Source of the DNA: Halieaceae bacterium
GTDB lineage: Bacteria; Pseudomonadota; Gammaproteobacteria; Pseudomonadales; Halieaceae
NCBI GenBank assembly: GCA_028280635.1
Contig: JANQLM010000063.1
Coordinates: forward strand, 62,001 to 126,000
Length of the DNA stretch: 64,000 nucleotides
Direction of reading: 5' to 3'
Below are positions 1 to 10,242 of the stretch, piece by piece. Every line of letters starts with the position of its first letter. Position 1 is the stretch's first letter. The notes beneath the pieces are model-generated. The model worked only from the letters and a program-made list of their open reading frames with translations, did not search any database and was not told where the DNA came from. The translations under genes were made by a program, and so were the position numbers.

Positions 1-446
1 CGCCTGAGCAGATCGAGATGCAGCGCCAGGCCCAGGCTGACGTGATTGCCGAATCCGACGTGCTGATCACCACCGCCCAGGTATTCGGCCGCAAGCCGCC
101 GGTGCTGGTCACCCGCGACGTGGTGGAGCGCATGCGCGCCGGCGCCGTGGTAGTCGACATGGCCGCCGAGACCGGCGGCAACGTGGAGGGCTCCGAGCCC
201 GGCCAGACCGTGAACATCAACGGCGTGACCGTGATCGGCGACGGCAACTGGGCCAATTTCGTGGCCCGCGACGCCAGCCAGATGTACGCCTCCAATATGT
301 TCAACCTGGTTGACGACAACTGGGACGAAGAGGCCAAGGCCTTCCAGGTGGATTTCGAAGACGACATCCTGCAGGGCTGCGTGATTACCCACGGCGGTGC
401 CATCACCAACGACACCATCAAGAACATCCTGGAAGGGGGCGCATAA
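1..446 (+). CDS. pntAA: NAD(P) transhydrogenase subunit alpha part 1, C-terminal part (partial)
   Basis: Only the last 147 codons lie in the window; the frame is open from base 3 back to the left edge. The peptide is the second half of the NAD(H)-binding domain I of proton-translocating transhydrogenase. It shows the conserved segments LITTAQVFGRKPP and GAVVVDMAAETGGN. The enzyme passes hydride between NADH and NADP+ while moving protons across the inner membrane. Its stop is followed after one base by pntAB, then pntB, so this is the three-gene form of the enzyme in which the soluble domain is separate from the membrane part. Identification is firm; the N-terminus is not visible. Confidence 0.95.
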   Translation, partial: PEQIEMQRQAQADVIAESDVLITTAQVFGRKPPVLVTRDVVERMRAGAVVVDMAAETGGNVEGSEPGQTVNINGVTVIGDGNWANFVARDASQMYASNMFNLVDDNWDEEAKAFQVDFEDDILQGCVITHGGAITNDTIKNILEGGA

Positions 447-447
447 C

Positions 448-735
448 ATGGTACCGGCTGAAGTATTCCTGACGTTTATTCTCATGCTGTCCATCTTCCT
501 GGGCTTCGAACTCATCAACAAAGTGCCGGCCACCCTGCACACGCCGCTGATGTCCGGCGCCAACGCGATCTCCGGTATCACCCTGGTGGGTGCCGTGAGC
601 CTGGCGGGCACCGGCCAGCAGGACCTGGCCAACTGGCTGGGTGCGGGCGCCGTGGCGCTGGCCTCCATCAACGTGGTGGGTGGTTACCTGGTGACCGACC
701 GCATGCTCGCCATGTTCAAGAAGAAGGAGGGCTGA
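448..735 (+). CDS. pntAB: NAD(P) transhydrogenase subunit alpha part 2
   Basis: A 95-residue integral membrane protein with three hydrophobic helices, forming part of the proton-conducting domain II of transhydrogenase. The family signature PLMSGANAISGI is present near residue 35, and the protein ends in a basic KKK tail. The ATG at 448 follows the pntAA stop after a single base and is preceded by GGAAGGGGGC. In-frame codons upstream of 448 overlap pntAA and do not look like this family. The next gene, pntB, begins two bases after the stop, so translation of the three genes is probably coupled. Confidence 0.95.
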   Translation: MVPAEVFLTFILMLSIFLGFELINKVPATLHTPLMSGANAISGITLVGAVSLAGTGQQDLANWLGAGAVALASINVVGGYLVTDRMLAMFKKKEG

Positions 736-737
736 TC

Positions 738-2090
<1,353 letters not shown>

Positions 2091-2114
2091 GCGCTATTCT
2101 CCTGATTCTCTTCG

Positions 2115-2140
2115 AACCCCGCCCCGTAGCGGGGTTTTTA
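2115..2140 (+). terminator. Intrinsic terminator of the pnt operon
   Basis: AACCCCG can pair with CGGGGTT across an eight-base loop, or CCCCG with CGGGG across TAG, and a run of five T follows. It lies 25 bases beyond the pntB stop and has the classic GC-stem plus U-tract form. Confidence 0.85.
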
Positions 2141-2283
2141 TCTTTGTTAGTACGGTGATTGCGATCGACTCATAGCGGTAATGTGTAAACTGTGCATTCG
2201 TTGATTCAACGGCAAGTTGTTGTGAGCAAACCTTGTGCAATAGCTGGGCTTACTCTGCCGCTCTTACAGCTGGAGGCTGTTCG

Positions 2284-2466
2284 TTGAGCAAGCCAGGCGT
2301 AAGGTTTCGTTTCATTGGATTCCTTCTTATTTTTGGTTGGAGCGGGCCGCTGGCTCTCTACATGGAGAACTACATTGTGGGGACGTTTTTGACGTTGTTT
2401 TTTTGGGGCTTGTTCGGAGTCGACAGCCTTAAGGAGTTCATCTCTAGGTTCAGTTCCGATTCATAG
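2284..2466 (+). CDS. Small two-helix membrane protein, unknown function
   Basis: Sixty residues from a TTG start, with a clear GGAGG seven bases upstream that decides this start. An earlier in-frame TTG at 2233 has no ribosome site. Two hydrophobic stretches (FIGFLLIFGWSGPLALY and VGTFLTLFFWGLFGV) suggest two membrane helices, followed by a short polar tail. I do not recognise a family. It sits between the pnt terminator and a DUF2971 gene in a stretch that is visibly AT-richer than the pnt genes, so it may belong to an acquired block. It is short, and may not be real. Confidence 0.4.
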   Translation: MSKPGVRFRFIGFLLIFGWSGPLALYMENYIVGTFLTLFFWGLFGVDSLKEFISRFSSDS

Positions 2467-2670
2467 AGAATCCCATGTCTTTTCAAAGATACTGATACAG
2501 CATAGAGAATAGATCTGCATTTCTCATTCATACCTGGCCGCCCTTCGAGAAGGGCACTCGATCAGAGCTAGATTCGCTATATCGAAGATGTGGTGGGCAA
2601 CACAAGAGTCTTGGACTGCCACACCAAGGAGATCTTTGCATGGTGAGTAGCTCAAGACGAGAAAAGACAA

Positions 2671-3534
2671 ATGAGTAGCTGGGATGTAGTGCCAAGGCGG
2701 CTCTTGAGGCGATCCCTTCGGCCACTAAAGCGACTTTTTCTACGAGAAAGAGTGCCTAGTTTGCTCTGGCACTACACATCATCTGAAGTTTTTCAGAAGA
2801 TCATTAGGTCGCAGTGCCTTTGGGCCACAGACGTCTCAAAGTCAAATGACCCCAATGAGCTAAAAATTGCGACTGAAGAAATCCATGCTGCTCTTAGAGA
2901 GTACAAAGAGTGCCAAGGAATAGCGAGTGGAGACGGTTGGCTTGGGGCAATTGCCGATGATCGAACTCATTTCGCTGTGTGCCTGTCCTCCCACGAAGAC
3001 GTACTTAGCCAATGGCGAGGATATGCCGATATGTGTAGCGGAGTTGCTCTTGGCTTTGATACATATGAGCTCAGGAGAATTGCCTTTGAAACGACTTGGG
3101 CCTCATCCATAGATCTTTATGAAGTTCTGTATTGCAAGGAGAGGTTTGGCTACACGCTGCGAAACTACATTGAGGATTGGATTAAGGCTACCAAGAAGGA
3201 TGGGTATCCAGCGCCTAACTTATCTATGTATCTAGACTTGCGCTACAGAGGAATGTGCTTGAAACATGAGTTTTGGAGCGAGGAGGCCGAATGGAGAATA
3301 GGATTTCATCTGGGTATGAACGAAAAAAGATACCGAGATGAGCATTTTTTTATAAGGAATAGCGAGAGAGTTCGATACCGACCAGTAGCAATAAGTGACC
3401 AAAAAGCATCTTCTCTCAGGTGCGTCGTGCTTGCACCAAACTGCACCCTTTCGAAAGCGCAGGTCGAAAGTGCGTTAACTGAAGTCGGGCTTGGGGACGT
3501 CGTTGTTAAGCTCTCTCGAGGTCAATATAGGTAG
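2671..3534 (+). CDS. DUF2971 domain protein
   Basis: A 287-residue soluble protein. The features of the DUF2971 family are visible: LWHYTSSEVFQKII near residue 32, SNDPNEL near 57, the central LSQWRGYADMCSGVALGFD near 111, and EFWSEEAEWRIGFHLG near 200. The biochemical role of the family is not settled. Members are often seen near restriction and defence genes, which is family knowledge rather than proof here. Codon use is AT-rich compared with pnt. The gene converges on the giant NTPase-nuclease gene 257 bases downstream. The ATG at 2671 has only a weak purine-rich ribosome site (GAGAAAAGA). Confidence 0.8.
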   Translation: MSSWDVVPRRLLRRSLRPLKRLFLRERVPSLLWHYTSSEVFQKIIRSQCLWATDVSKSNDPNELKIATEEIHAALREYKECQGIASGDGWLGAIADDRTHFAVCLSSHEDVLSQWRGYADMCSGVALGFDTYELRRIAFETTWASSIDLYEVLYCKERFGYTLRNYIEDWIKATKKDGYPAPNLSMYLDLRYRGMCLKHEFWSEEAEWRIGFHLGMNEKRYRDEHFFIRNSERVRYRPVAISDQKASSLRCVVLAPNCTLSKAQVESALTEVGLGDVVVKLSRGQYR

Positions 3535-3791
3535 GCTCCACATGAACCGTGTTGAGTATGCTAGCGTTTTGGAGGACGGAGGCCGTACACATTTGTAGGT
3601 AATCGTCCGTTCTCGATGAATTTGATCCCAAGCACAGTTTATCCATTCCAACTATCAGGCGGTGATGTTCATGTTCAAGTATTGAGGTTTGGCTGAGAGA
3701 ATCCTGGATTCAGCATAACCGACCTTCTCGAGAGATTTCCTGAGGATTACGATTGGATTCAGGAAATGCGGTTCAAAGTAACGCTATTGGT
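3535..3791. other. Convergent intergenic gap
   Basis: Lies between the DUF2971 gene (+) and the giant NTPase-nuclease gene (-). I see no reading frame, repeat or U-tract hairpin that I can support. The base composition is AT-rich like the two genes around it. Confidence 0.5.
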
Positions 3792-6700
3792 TCAGTCTTT
3801 AAGGTCTATTCCCGTTACGAGGATAGACTCAATTTCTTTGTGTTTGTCTGCCAGCGAGTCAGCTTCTATCTGTAGAAATTTGACCAATTCTAGCTGACGA
3901 TTTTTCGTGATTCTGATGCCGCCCGCGGTGCGCCAACCTTTTCTGCCGTGTGTAGTAAAGACGTAGTGGCCATGAGTTGCGCCTCTAGGTCGCATATAGC
4001 GCTTAATTAGCTGCTCCTCTATGCCATGAACTAGCTCTCCATAGTGCCAGTTGTCCCCAATCTTTATCTCCAATGGTATCGCCTCAGAGATTCCAGGTTG
4101 TTGAATTCTTATGTCTGGCTTCCTTCTGTTTTCCAACTCTGACTCTCTTTCTACTGTGTAGATTTCTCTGGAGAGTCGACTTAGTTCATCAGCGATACCC
4201 AGCTGGACAATAGTCTCATCGGGACTTTTAGCCGTATCCTGGCGCCAAGCTCTCTTCGGGCTAAAGTCACCCTGTTCCACTTTTTCCTTCACTTCAGTCA
4301 TGCGATTGCAAACTAGTTCATGTAACTCGCGCACCGTTCTAGGCATGACCTCAAATGAGTCTTTGAAACGATGAAACTGTAGGGGCGACCATGGCGCCAT
4401 ATTTGAATCGAGAGCCGCCCGTTGTTCTGCGAGCGTTCGAATTCGTTCGCTGCAATGTTGGAATGCTGGTGACAGGCTGAGCGCCATCAGTGCGTCAAAC
4501 GCCTCCCGCCCAGGAGTGTTTACGAGTACCTGCAGCAGTTGCGAGCGCGCATACTCTGCATCATCTCGACTGTCCGGCCTGTAGGCTCCCTCGTGCATGC
4601 GGTCATCAGCAGGCGAAACGTATTTGAAAACTAGAGGTAACAGATTTCTTAGATGTTCAACTTCAAATAAACTCCGGTAGCGTTTTCCATAGGCATAAAC
4701 ATGATGCGGGAAGAGCTCATTAAGTAGCGATATCATAACGGACGCTCTGGCGTCATCATCCACTTGACCATCGAGCCAGTCGGAAAGCTTCCTTAATCCT
4801 AACTCTGCGTTGGTGGCAAGTAGTACAGAGAGCCAAATCGTGTTGAATTCGGAACGGTTACTCCTTGAGTACCACTTACTCGCGAGCTCCGTTAAGCAAT
4901 GCTCGAAGTAGTGTTCCGCGCCGACGACTATGTCGAGCAACCTTTCTAGGACGTCGCACCTTGCAGGCTGAGTCACGTCTAGAGCTTCGACCACCCATTT
5001 TGCCAAGACTGATCGAAACGGCTCTGATGTTCGGCAATAGTTTTGCAGGTGGATTCCTGGGGGGTGTGTTGTGTCCTCAAGCTTAATGAGACCTTCGATC
5101 CTCTCACGAAAAACATCCTCAATGACTTCACACCGTGTAAACCACATTCCATCGGCCCATTGAGGAAAATCGTTAAGTTCGCGAAAGGCAAGATTTGTGG
5201 CGTCAAGGACATCGGATTTGCTCAGAACACTTGCAAAGTTAGAGTTCCTATCGAACAGGACTGAGAGCCCCCTAAGAGCCGCTACATGCATAGTATTCAG
5301 ACTACCGTCACCGTCTTTTTTATTGAATGCCCTCTCAATCCACACGTTGACAAAGCCACTCTCGGCATTTTTTCGAACTGAAGGTGAGTAGGCCTCGGAT
5401 ATCTCGTTCATATCCAGGGCGGCATACTGTGTGGACTTGCTGGCACGCAGCAGCCAACGAACGAGTATGCTTAAGTCAGCAAAGCTTTCCATAGAACAGA
5501 GATGCTCGGAACTCTCGCATAGGCGGTTTCGATACTGGAGCCAGTCCTGTCTTCCTTTCTCCTCCTCTCGTGCGCGCTTCGCCCTCCAGTCTGAACGTTT
5601 TTGCAAGTATTCGAGGTCTGCTAATGGATCGCGTCGAAGCCAGTTCAGATAGGCTTCCAGCTCACTGGAAGAAGACGCTAGCCGGGTTAGTTGGGAGCTT
5701 CTGTCCTCAGATTTTGGATCGCCTTTTACGAGTTCATATAGGGCTTCAAAAGCGGCGAAACGTCTAAAGGGCTCCTTTTGAAACCGCGCGTCCGACTCCA
5801 GCCAATCCCAATCATCCGAACTCAATGACCAGCAGCTATGCAGCACATCCTCGTTGTTGAACTTATAGGTGTCACTTGGGTCGCTTGGAGGAGATATAGA
5901 CAACCAAAACTGTTGCCTTTTGGCCTCCAAGTTTTGTTTTAGGGAGGCTTGAAACGAATTCCCGCCTACAGCGCCCATAAAGTGCTGGTTATGCTCTTCA
6001 GACAGAAAGGCTAGGCGCGCGAGTCTGGCGACGTCGCTGCTCACTGGTTTGCCATCAGCGCTAAGCACGAGCTTACTGCACCCTCTCAGAATGGGTTCAA
6101 CAAGCGCCCCATATCTAGCTGATATCGGATAGTGCTTATTATCGACTAACGGCGCCGATTGAAGTAGGTTCCCTAAGGAGCGTACCAGTGATTCGAGATT
6201 TGCGATTTCGCTGGTGTCAATGATGTCTGACAGCGACCTTACCAACCCTTGAGGATGTAGAGATCGGTTCATTGAGCCGACAGATTCAAGTAGCTCTACG
6301 AGCGTCTCGATTTTTGTGACACTAGGGAAGACCACACTCAATGCCTCTCCCGCCACGCGCTCCCCTATTTCTCCGATGTTCTCCAGCAAGAAAGTGGCTA
6401 TTTGCTTCCTCTCCTCGAATGTCCCGAACTCACCAATAGCCCGCAAGCCCACGACGGTCGAATAACCACCATCTAGAGCTAGTGCAGCTGACAATGCAAT
6501 GTCGCTACACTGTTGGATTTTTCCAATCCAAATCAACCTCAGCAGGAGAGAGGAGAGCTCGCTGCTGAGATCTCCGGGCACCCATATTTCACGTATGGTC
6601 GGAGCCAATTCCGTGCAGGCAAGCTTGTCCAACTGCCCGATGTCGATGCTCACATTGGCATCAGATCGTGATCCATAGTGTTTGGCGAAGTGCCTCAGCA

Positions 6701-8093
6701 CAACCGCCCGTGTTTCCGTATCCAGGCTTGCGGGGTCGCCGTCCTCTATAAGGACTTCAGGGGCTGCGTTAAGTATGAACTTTCTCAGCGCGCCGCCTGA
6801 ATCGAGTTGCCCAATCCAGGCAGCAACGGGACGAAGACTAGGCCTGAGATAAACACGGCCGTACGTTTTTGTAGCGAGTAGCTCCCAAATCCTCTGTGCC
6901 GGGCATCCTTTTGCCAGTAATCCAAGAAGCCACTGTGCACACAGAAGCTCCTGCATTGAGCGATGATGGAAACGAATGCGCCCTAGCGAAGCGGGGTCAA
7001 ATATCGGGCGAGTCAGTAGCCATCGAGTGCGCTCCACCGAAAAGTCGCCCAGAAAGTCTCGAGCAACGATGCAGGAAGTATCTTCCATAGCGACATCATT
7101 TGCGGATGGAACGGCGATGAATCGCTTCTGAGTCAGTGCGAGCGCAGCAGCGAGCGACCGGAATGCATCTATTGCAGCATCCAGCGAAAGAGTGTCTTTG
7201 TAAGCTCGGGCATCGTTCTCTTCGTGGAGCATTTGGTGAATCGACCATTGCATCAGCTGGTATTTGCCTTGAATCTCTCCGTTGGCTTTCCAAAACGCTA
7301 GAAACGGGAGTAAATCACCTGGCCGATTAATCAAATCTAGGGCTGAACCCTGTTTCATCGCCTCCAACAATTTGTCTACATCCCTTACCGACTTTGCATG
7401 CGCGAACTTTCGGATTTGCTGACGACTGAGCGGCGCGAGTGCAACCACATAAGGCTCAAGGACTTTTTGAGCCTCTGAATCCTCAGTGCAGCCTGGTTGC
7501 TCTCCAAATATTGGTGACAACACGGACTTTTCAGTTTCCTCAGGCGTGAGGGGAAAGTCTGTGGGAAGAGGCCGGCTACATAGATGCTCCTGCACCAAGT
7601 CGACATCGAGGATGGGATTCCAGTCGCTCACGCGACATGAGAGATAGATGTGCGCAATGTGCTCCTTACCGACAATCGCCTTCGCGAGATTGCGTAATGC
7701 GCGTGAAAAACTCTTGTTGTCCAGCTTGGCTTCATCAATTGAATCCACCAGAAAGTACGCGTGGTCAGCTATAGAAGTTTGCCAGTCGTCAAGCTGGCCT
7801 TGGTCATGTGCATCATAAAGCGCATTCTGCAGCTCACACTCGGCTAGGTCGGAAACGGTGAGATAAAACGCGAACTGCCCTTGATCTTTCAGATCCTTAA
7901 CTTGATTCCGGAGCTCCGTTGTTTTACCAGCCCTGGCCTCAGCGAGTATCACAACCCTTCTGTGCTTTAGGATGTCGTCCCAGTGCTCTGCACCTAGGAA
8001 ACCATCGGAAAAAATCTCTGAATACTGAAGCTCCCAGTCCTGTTCATCCTTAAACGGCATGAACTGGCGATCCACTCTGATGTATTCTTTCAT
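3792..8093 (-). CDS. Giant STAND-like NTPase with C-terminal PD-(D/E)XK nuclease domain
   Basis: About 1433 residues. Near the N-terminus is a P-loop NTPase: Walker A AEARAGKT (about residues 51-58), Walker B YFLVDSIDEA (about 113-122), and a sensor-like LSCRVSDW (about 151-158). A helical region of roughly 900 residues follows, with no motif I recognise; it may be a repeat scaffold for ligand sensing. The last 110 residues look like a PD-(D/E)XK nuclease: a glutamate-rich helix, then KPDIRI (D near 1327), IPLEIKIG (E and K near 1342-1344) and EEQLIKRY. This combination suggests an NTP-dependent sensor that triggers nucleic-acid cleavage, as in anti-phage STAND proteins, but with the nuclease at the C-terminus. 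ATG at 8093 is chosen; an in-frame TTG lies at 8102. Neither has a clear ribosome site. The gene is AT-richer than the flanking core genes. Confidence 0.75.
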   Translation of the reverse strand: MKEYIRVDRQFMPFKDEQDWELQYSEIFSDGFLGAEHWDDILKHRRVVILAEARAGKTTELRNQVKDLKDQGQFAFYLTVSDLAECELQNALYDAHDQGQLDDWQTSIADHAYFLVDSIDEAKLDNKSFSRALRNLAKAIVGKEHIAHIYLSCRVSDWNPILDVDLVQEHLCSRPLPTDFPLTPEETEKSVLSPIFGEQPGCTEDSEAQKVLEPYVVALAPLSRQQIRKFAHAKSVRDVDKLLEAMKQGSALDLINRPGDLLPFLAFWKANGEIQGKYQLMQWSIHQMLHEENDARAYKDTLSLDAAIDAFRSLAAALALTQKRFIAVPSANDVAMEDTSCIVARDFLGDFSVERTRWLLTRPIFDPASLGRIRFHHRSMQELLCAQWLLGLLAKGCPAQRIWELLATKTYGRVYLRPSLRPVAAWIGQLDSGGALRKFILNAAPEVLIEDGDPASLDTETRAVVLRHFAKHYGSRSDANVSIDIGQLDKLACTELAPTIREIWVPGDLSSELSSLLLRLIWIGKIQQCSDIALSAALALDGGYSTVVGLRAIGEFGTFEERKQIATFLLENIGEIGERVAGEALSVVFPSVTKIETLVELLESVGSMNRSLHPQGLVRSLSDIIDTSEIANLESLVRSLGNLLQSAPLVDNKHYPISARYGALVEPILRGCSKLVLSADGKPVSSDVARLARLAFLSEEHNQHFMGAVGGNSFQASLKQNLEAKRQQFWLSISPPSDPSDTYKFNNEDVLHSCWSLSSDDWDWLESDARFQKEPFRRFAAFEALYELVKGDPKSEDRSSQLTRLASSSSELEAYLNWLRRDPLADLEYLQKRSDWRAKRAREEEKGRQDWLQYRNRLCESSEHLCSMESFADLSILVRWLLRASKSTQYAALDMNEISEAYSPSVRKNAESGFVNVWIERAFNKKDGDGSLNTMHVAALRGLSVLFDRNSNFASVLSKSDVLDATNLAFRELNDFPQWADGMWFTRCEVIEDVFRERIEGLIKLEDTTHPPGIHLQNYCRTSEPFRSVLAKWVVEALDVTQPARCDVLERLLDIVVGAEHYFEHCLTELASKWYSRSNRSEFNTIWLSVLLATNAELGLRKLSDWLDGQVDDDARASVMISLLNELFPHHVYAYGKRYRSLFEVEHLRNLLPLVFKYVSPADDRMHEGAYRPDSRDDAEYARSQLLQVLVNTPGREAFDALMALSLSPAFQHCSERIRTLAEQRAALDSNMAPWSPLQFHRFKDSFEVMPRTVRELHELVCNRMTEVKEKVEQGDFSPKRAWRQDTAKSPDETIVQLGIADELSRLSREIYTVERESELENRRKPDIRIQQPGISEAIPLEIKIGDNWHYGELVHGIEEQLIKRYMRPRGATHGHYVFTTHGRKGWRTAGGIRITKNRQLELVKFLQIEADSLADKHKEIESILVTGIDLKD

Positions 8094-8505
8094 ATGGCTC
8101 AAACGCTGATGGGTTGCATTTCGAGGGACAGTTTACTTAATTCTACGCATCCGCCCTGAGCCTGGATATCTGCAAGGGAATTCGGGGGACAGTTTACTTA
8201 TCTCTTCAGTAAGGGTCGGAGCCCCTTTCTCCTGAGCTTCTTTTTAGCTATATCCAAAGTACAACAACAATCCTGAAATTTGGGTCAGAGCAACATTTCT
8301 CCATAGACTGAAAGCCGGCCACAATTCGCGCCTCTCAATAAACCCTACACTGAACCAAATTGCGACGAGGTCGTCATGCCCCGACGCCAAACAGCCCATT
8401 AGCCTCTGCGAGGCCTGTGGAGACAAGTAGGCTGTCGCCGCCATCTCTTGTCTCCCAGGCTTATCCCTTCATGCACCAAGCGCGCTAACAGGGCGCAGGC
8501 TGGTT
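8094..8505. other. 412-base intergenic stretch with two repeat copies
   Basis: Separates the giant NTPase gene from the oxidoreductase gene. Apart from two GGGACAGTTTACTTA repeat units (8121-8143 and 8180-8203) I see only short unconvincing frames. The stretch may hold the promoter of the giant gene, but no boxes could be chosen with confidence. Confidence 0.5.
8121..8203 (+). repeat. Dispersed GGGACAGTTTACT element, two units
   Basis: Two copies of the left end of the window's repeat family. The first (8121-8143) reads GGGACAGTTTACTTAATTC; the second (8180-8203) reads GGGGGACAGTTTACTTA. Between them is CCGCCCTGAGCC followed by TATCTGCAAGG, which matches the interior of the fuller copies at 14029 and 25502. 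No right-hand terminal repeat is evident. Confidence 0.7.
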
Positions 8506-9153
8506 TCAATGCGACGATGTGTCGCGAAATTCGTTCACCCGCTCCCATAGTTCTGCCGCCGTCAGCACCACGTTCCAGGCCGGGCTCTGGGGGTCCAGGG
8601 CGGCGGACTCTGCCAGGGTGCCGATATCAACGGGCACCAGGCCAGCATCGGCTATCAGGCCCCGCACGGTGTCGCGGTCGGTCGCCGCATCCGCGGCGTA
8701 GGGCATGGCGGCGGTGGGGTTCTGCACATCGGCGTGTTGCTCTACATGACCGGTCCACAGGGAGGTGAACGCCTTGGCGACCCGGGCTTGTGGGATCAGC
8801 GATTGCATCACCACGCCCGCCGCCTCGTCGTCGGGTATCAGGCGCTTGAGAGCACCATCGGCGTCCAGTTTCAGCGGGTTTGTCGAATCGATAATGAGCT
8901 TGCCCGCTGCTGCCTCACGGATGTTCTCAATGGCTTCCTGCACCGAGTCGTAGTTGGACGCCAGTAACAACACGTCTCCGAAGGCTGCCGCCTCTCGGAC
9001 GGAGCCAAAGCGGGCGGCTGGGCCCAGTTCTTCGGCAAAGCGCTGCAGGCTTTCTGGGTTGCGTGAACTCAAAAAGACCTCGTGGCCCGCCCGGACCCAG
9101 AGGCTTGCGTACAGGCGGCCAATGCCACCGCTTCCGATAATGCCAATTTTCAT
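8506..9153 (-). CDS. NADPH-dependent F420 reductase-like dinucleotide-binding protein
   Basis: A 215-residue single Rossmann-fold protein. The nucleotide-binding loop GIIGSGGIGRLYA is at residues 4-16, and SSRNPES at the end of the second strand is typical of NADP preference. IIDSTNPL and VAKAFTSLW match the family of F420-dependent NADP reductases and related predicted dinucleotide-binding enzymes. The true substrate is not known; family members outside archaea usually do not use F420. ATG at 9153 is chosen because AAGGAG lies seven bases before it and the Rossmann strand begins at once. The gene is divergent from a LysR regulator, which probably controls it. Confidence 0.8.
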   Translation of the reverse strand: MKIGIIGSGGIGRLYASLWVRAGHEVFLSSRNPESLQRFAEELGPAARFGSVREAAAFGDVLLLASNYDSVQEAIENIREAAAGKLIIDSTNPLKLDADGALKRLIPDDEAAGVVMQSLIPQARVAKAFTSLWTGHVEQHADVQNPTAAMPYAADAATDRDTVRGLIADAGLVPVDIGTLAESAALDPQSPAWNVVLTAAELWERVNEFRDTSSH

Positions 9154-9260
9154 GCTGTTCTCCTTACTCAGGTTGATGAGGACTCCACTGTTATTAATGA
9201 TTGCAGTTCCGTAATATTGGACAAATCGGACCTCATGACTTGCAGAATTTACTTTCATTC

Positions 9261-10169
9261 ATGAATGAGCTTCCTCCCATCACCTCGGTGCTGGCGTTTA
9301 TCGAGGTCGCCACGCGCGGGGCCTTTAACGAAGCGGCGCGGGCGCTGGAGCTATCGCCCTCGGCGACATCCAAAGCCGTGACACGGCTGGAAGACCACCT
9401 GGGTGTGAAGCTGTTGCGTCGCACAACGCGCAGCGTGAGCCTGACGCCGGAAGGGGTGCGCTATCTTGAGGGGGCGCGGCAGATCGTTCAGGACTTGCGC
9501 GAACTGGATGCCGAGCTGTCGGCAAGCACGTCTGAACCGCGCGGCAAGCTGAGTGTGAATGCACCGGCGGCGCTCGCCAGGATGTGGTTGGTCGATACGC
9601 TACCCACCTTTCATTCCCGATATCCACGTGTAAACGTAGAGCTGATATTGGATGACAGAACGGTGGACCTGGCAGGCGAGGGGGTCGACGTTGTGATTCG
9701 CTCCGGAGAACTCGCCGACAGCGTCAGCCTGGTCGCCAAAAAACTCTATGACGAGACGCTCTATACCTGTGCTGCGCCGGATTACTGGGCCCGGCACGGC
9801 AGGCCCGCGCATCCCGAGGACCTGAAGCACCACAATTGCCTGAACTTCCGCGTGGCGCAGACGGGCAGGCAATTCCCCTGGGCGTTCACCGTAGATGGCA
9901 TGGTGGCGCAGATCGACGTGGAAGGCAGTCTCACCGTGAACGAAGGTGAATCCGTGGCCCGGGCGGCGATGGCGGGATTGGGTGTCGCGCAGCTCCCGGG
10001 ATACATGGCGCGAGCGGCCTTACAGGATGGCAGGCTGGAAGAGGCTCTTGAGGAATTCCGGCCGCCGTCTACGCCCATCACCGCCCTCTATCTCGACCGG
10101 CGCCTGGTGTCTCCAAAGGTCCGGGCCTTCATCGATTTTCTGGCGGAAACCGCCAGTGAGCTGGGTTAG
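9261..10169 (+). CDS. LysR-family transcriptional regulator
   Basis: 302 residues, normal for the family. The N-terminal winged helix-turn-helix runs from about residue 14 to 70 (FNEAARALELSPSATSKAVT, then LLRRTTRSVSLTPEG). The rest is the periplasmic-binding-like effector domain, with the typical late GLGVAQLPGYMA segment. The start is ATG 9261 (MNELPPITS), where the helix-turn-helix alignment begins; the in-frame codons upstream fall in the promoter. The gene is transcribed away from the F420-reductase-like gene across a 107-base shared control region. LysR proteins usually regulate the divergent neighbour, so that is the expected target. Confidence 0.9.
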   Translation: MNELPPITSVLAFIEVATRGAFNEAARALELSPSATSKAVTRLEDHLGVKLLRRTTRSVSLTPEGVRYLEGARQIVQDLRELDAELSASTSEPRGKLSVNAPAALARMWLVDTLPTFHSRYPRVNVELILDDRTVDLAGEGVDVVIRSGELADSVSLVAKKLYDETLYTCAAPDYWARHGRPAHPEDLKHHNCLNFRVAQTGRQFPWAFTVDGMVAQIDVEGSLTVNEGESVARAAMAGLGVAQLPGYMARAALQDGRLEEALEEFRPPSTPITALYLDRRLVSPKVRAFIDFLAETASELG

Positions 10170-10242
10170 CGGAACTCGGTGTTCAATCCCACCGAGTCCA
10201 TGTATTGGTTGCTTGCGGAATTCCGAGCCTCCCCGTTAATCG

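Noticed and set aside
8377-8403. A short frame MPRRQTAH that resembles the start of a REP-associated transposase
   Set aside because: Only eight codons, followed by a stop and no transposase-like sequence in any frame nearby.
8244-8444. A 66-codon minus-strand frame in the repeat-rich gap
   Set aside because: No ribosome site, no family resemblance and an unusual composition; the frame looks accidental.
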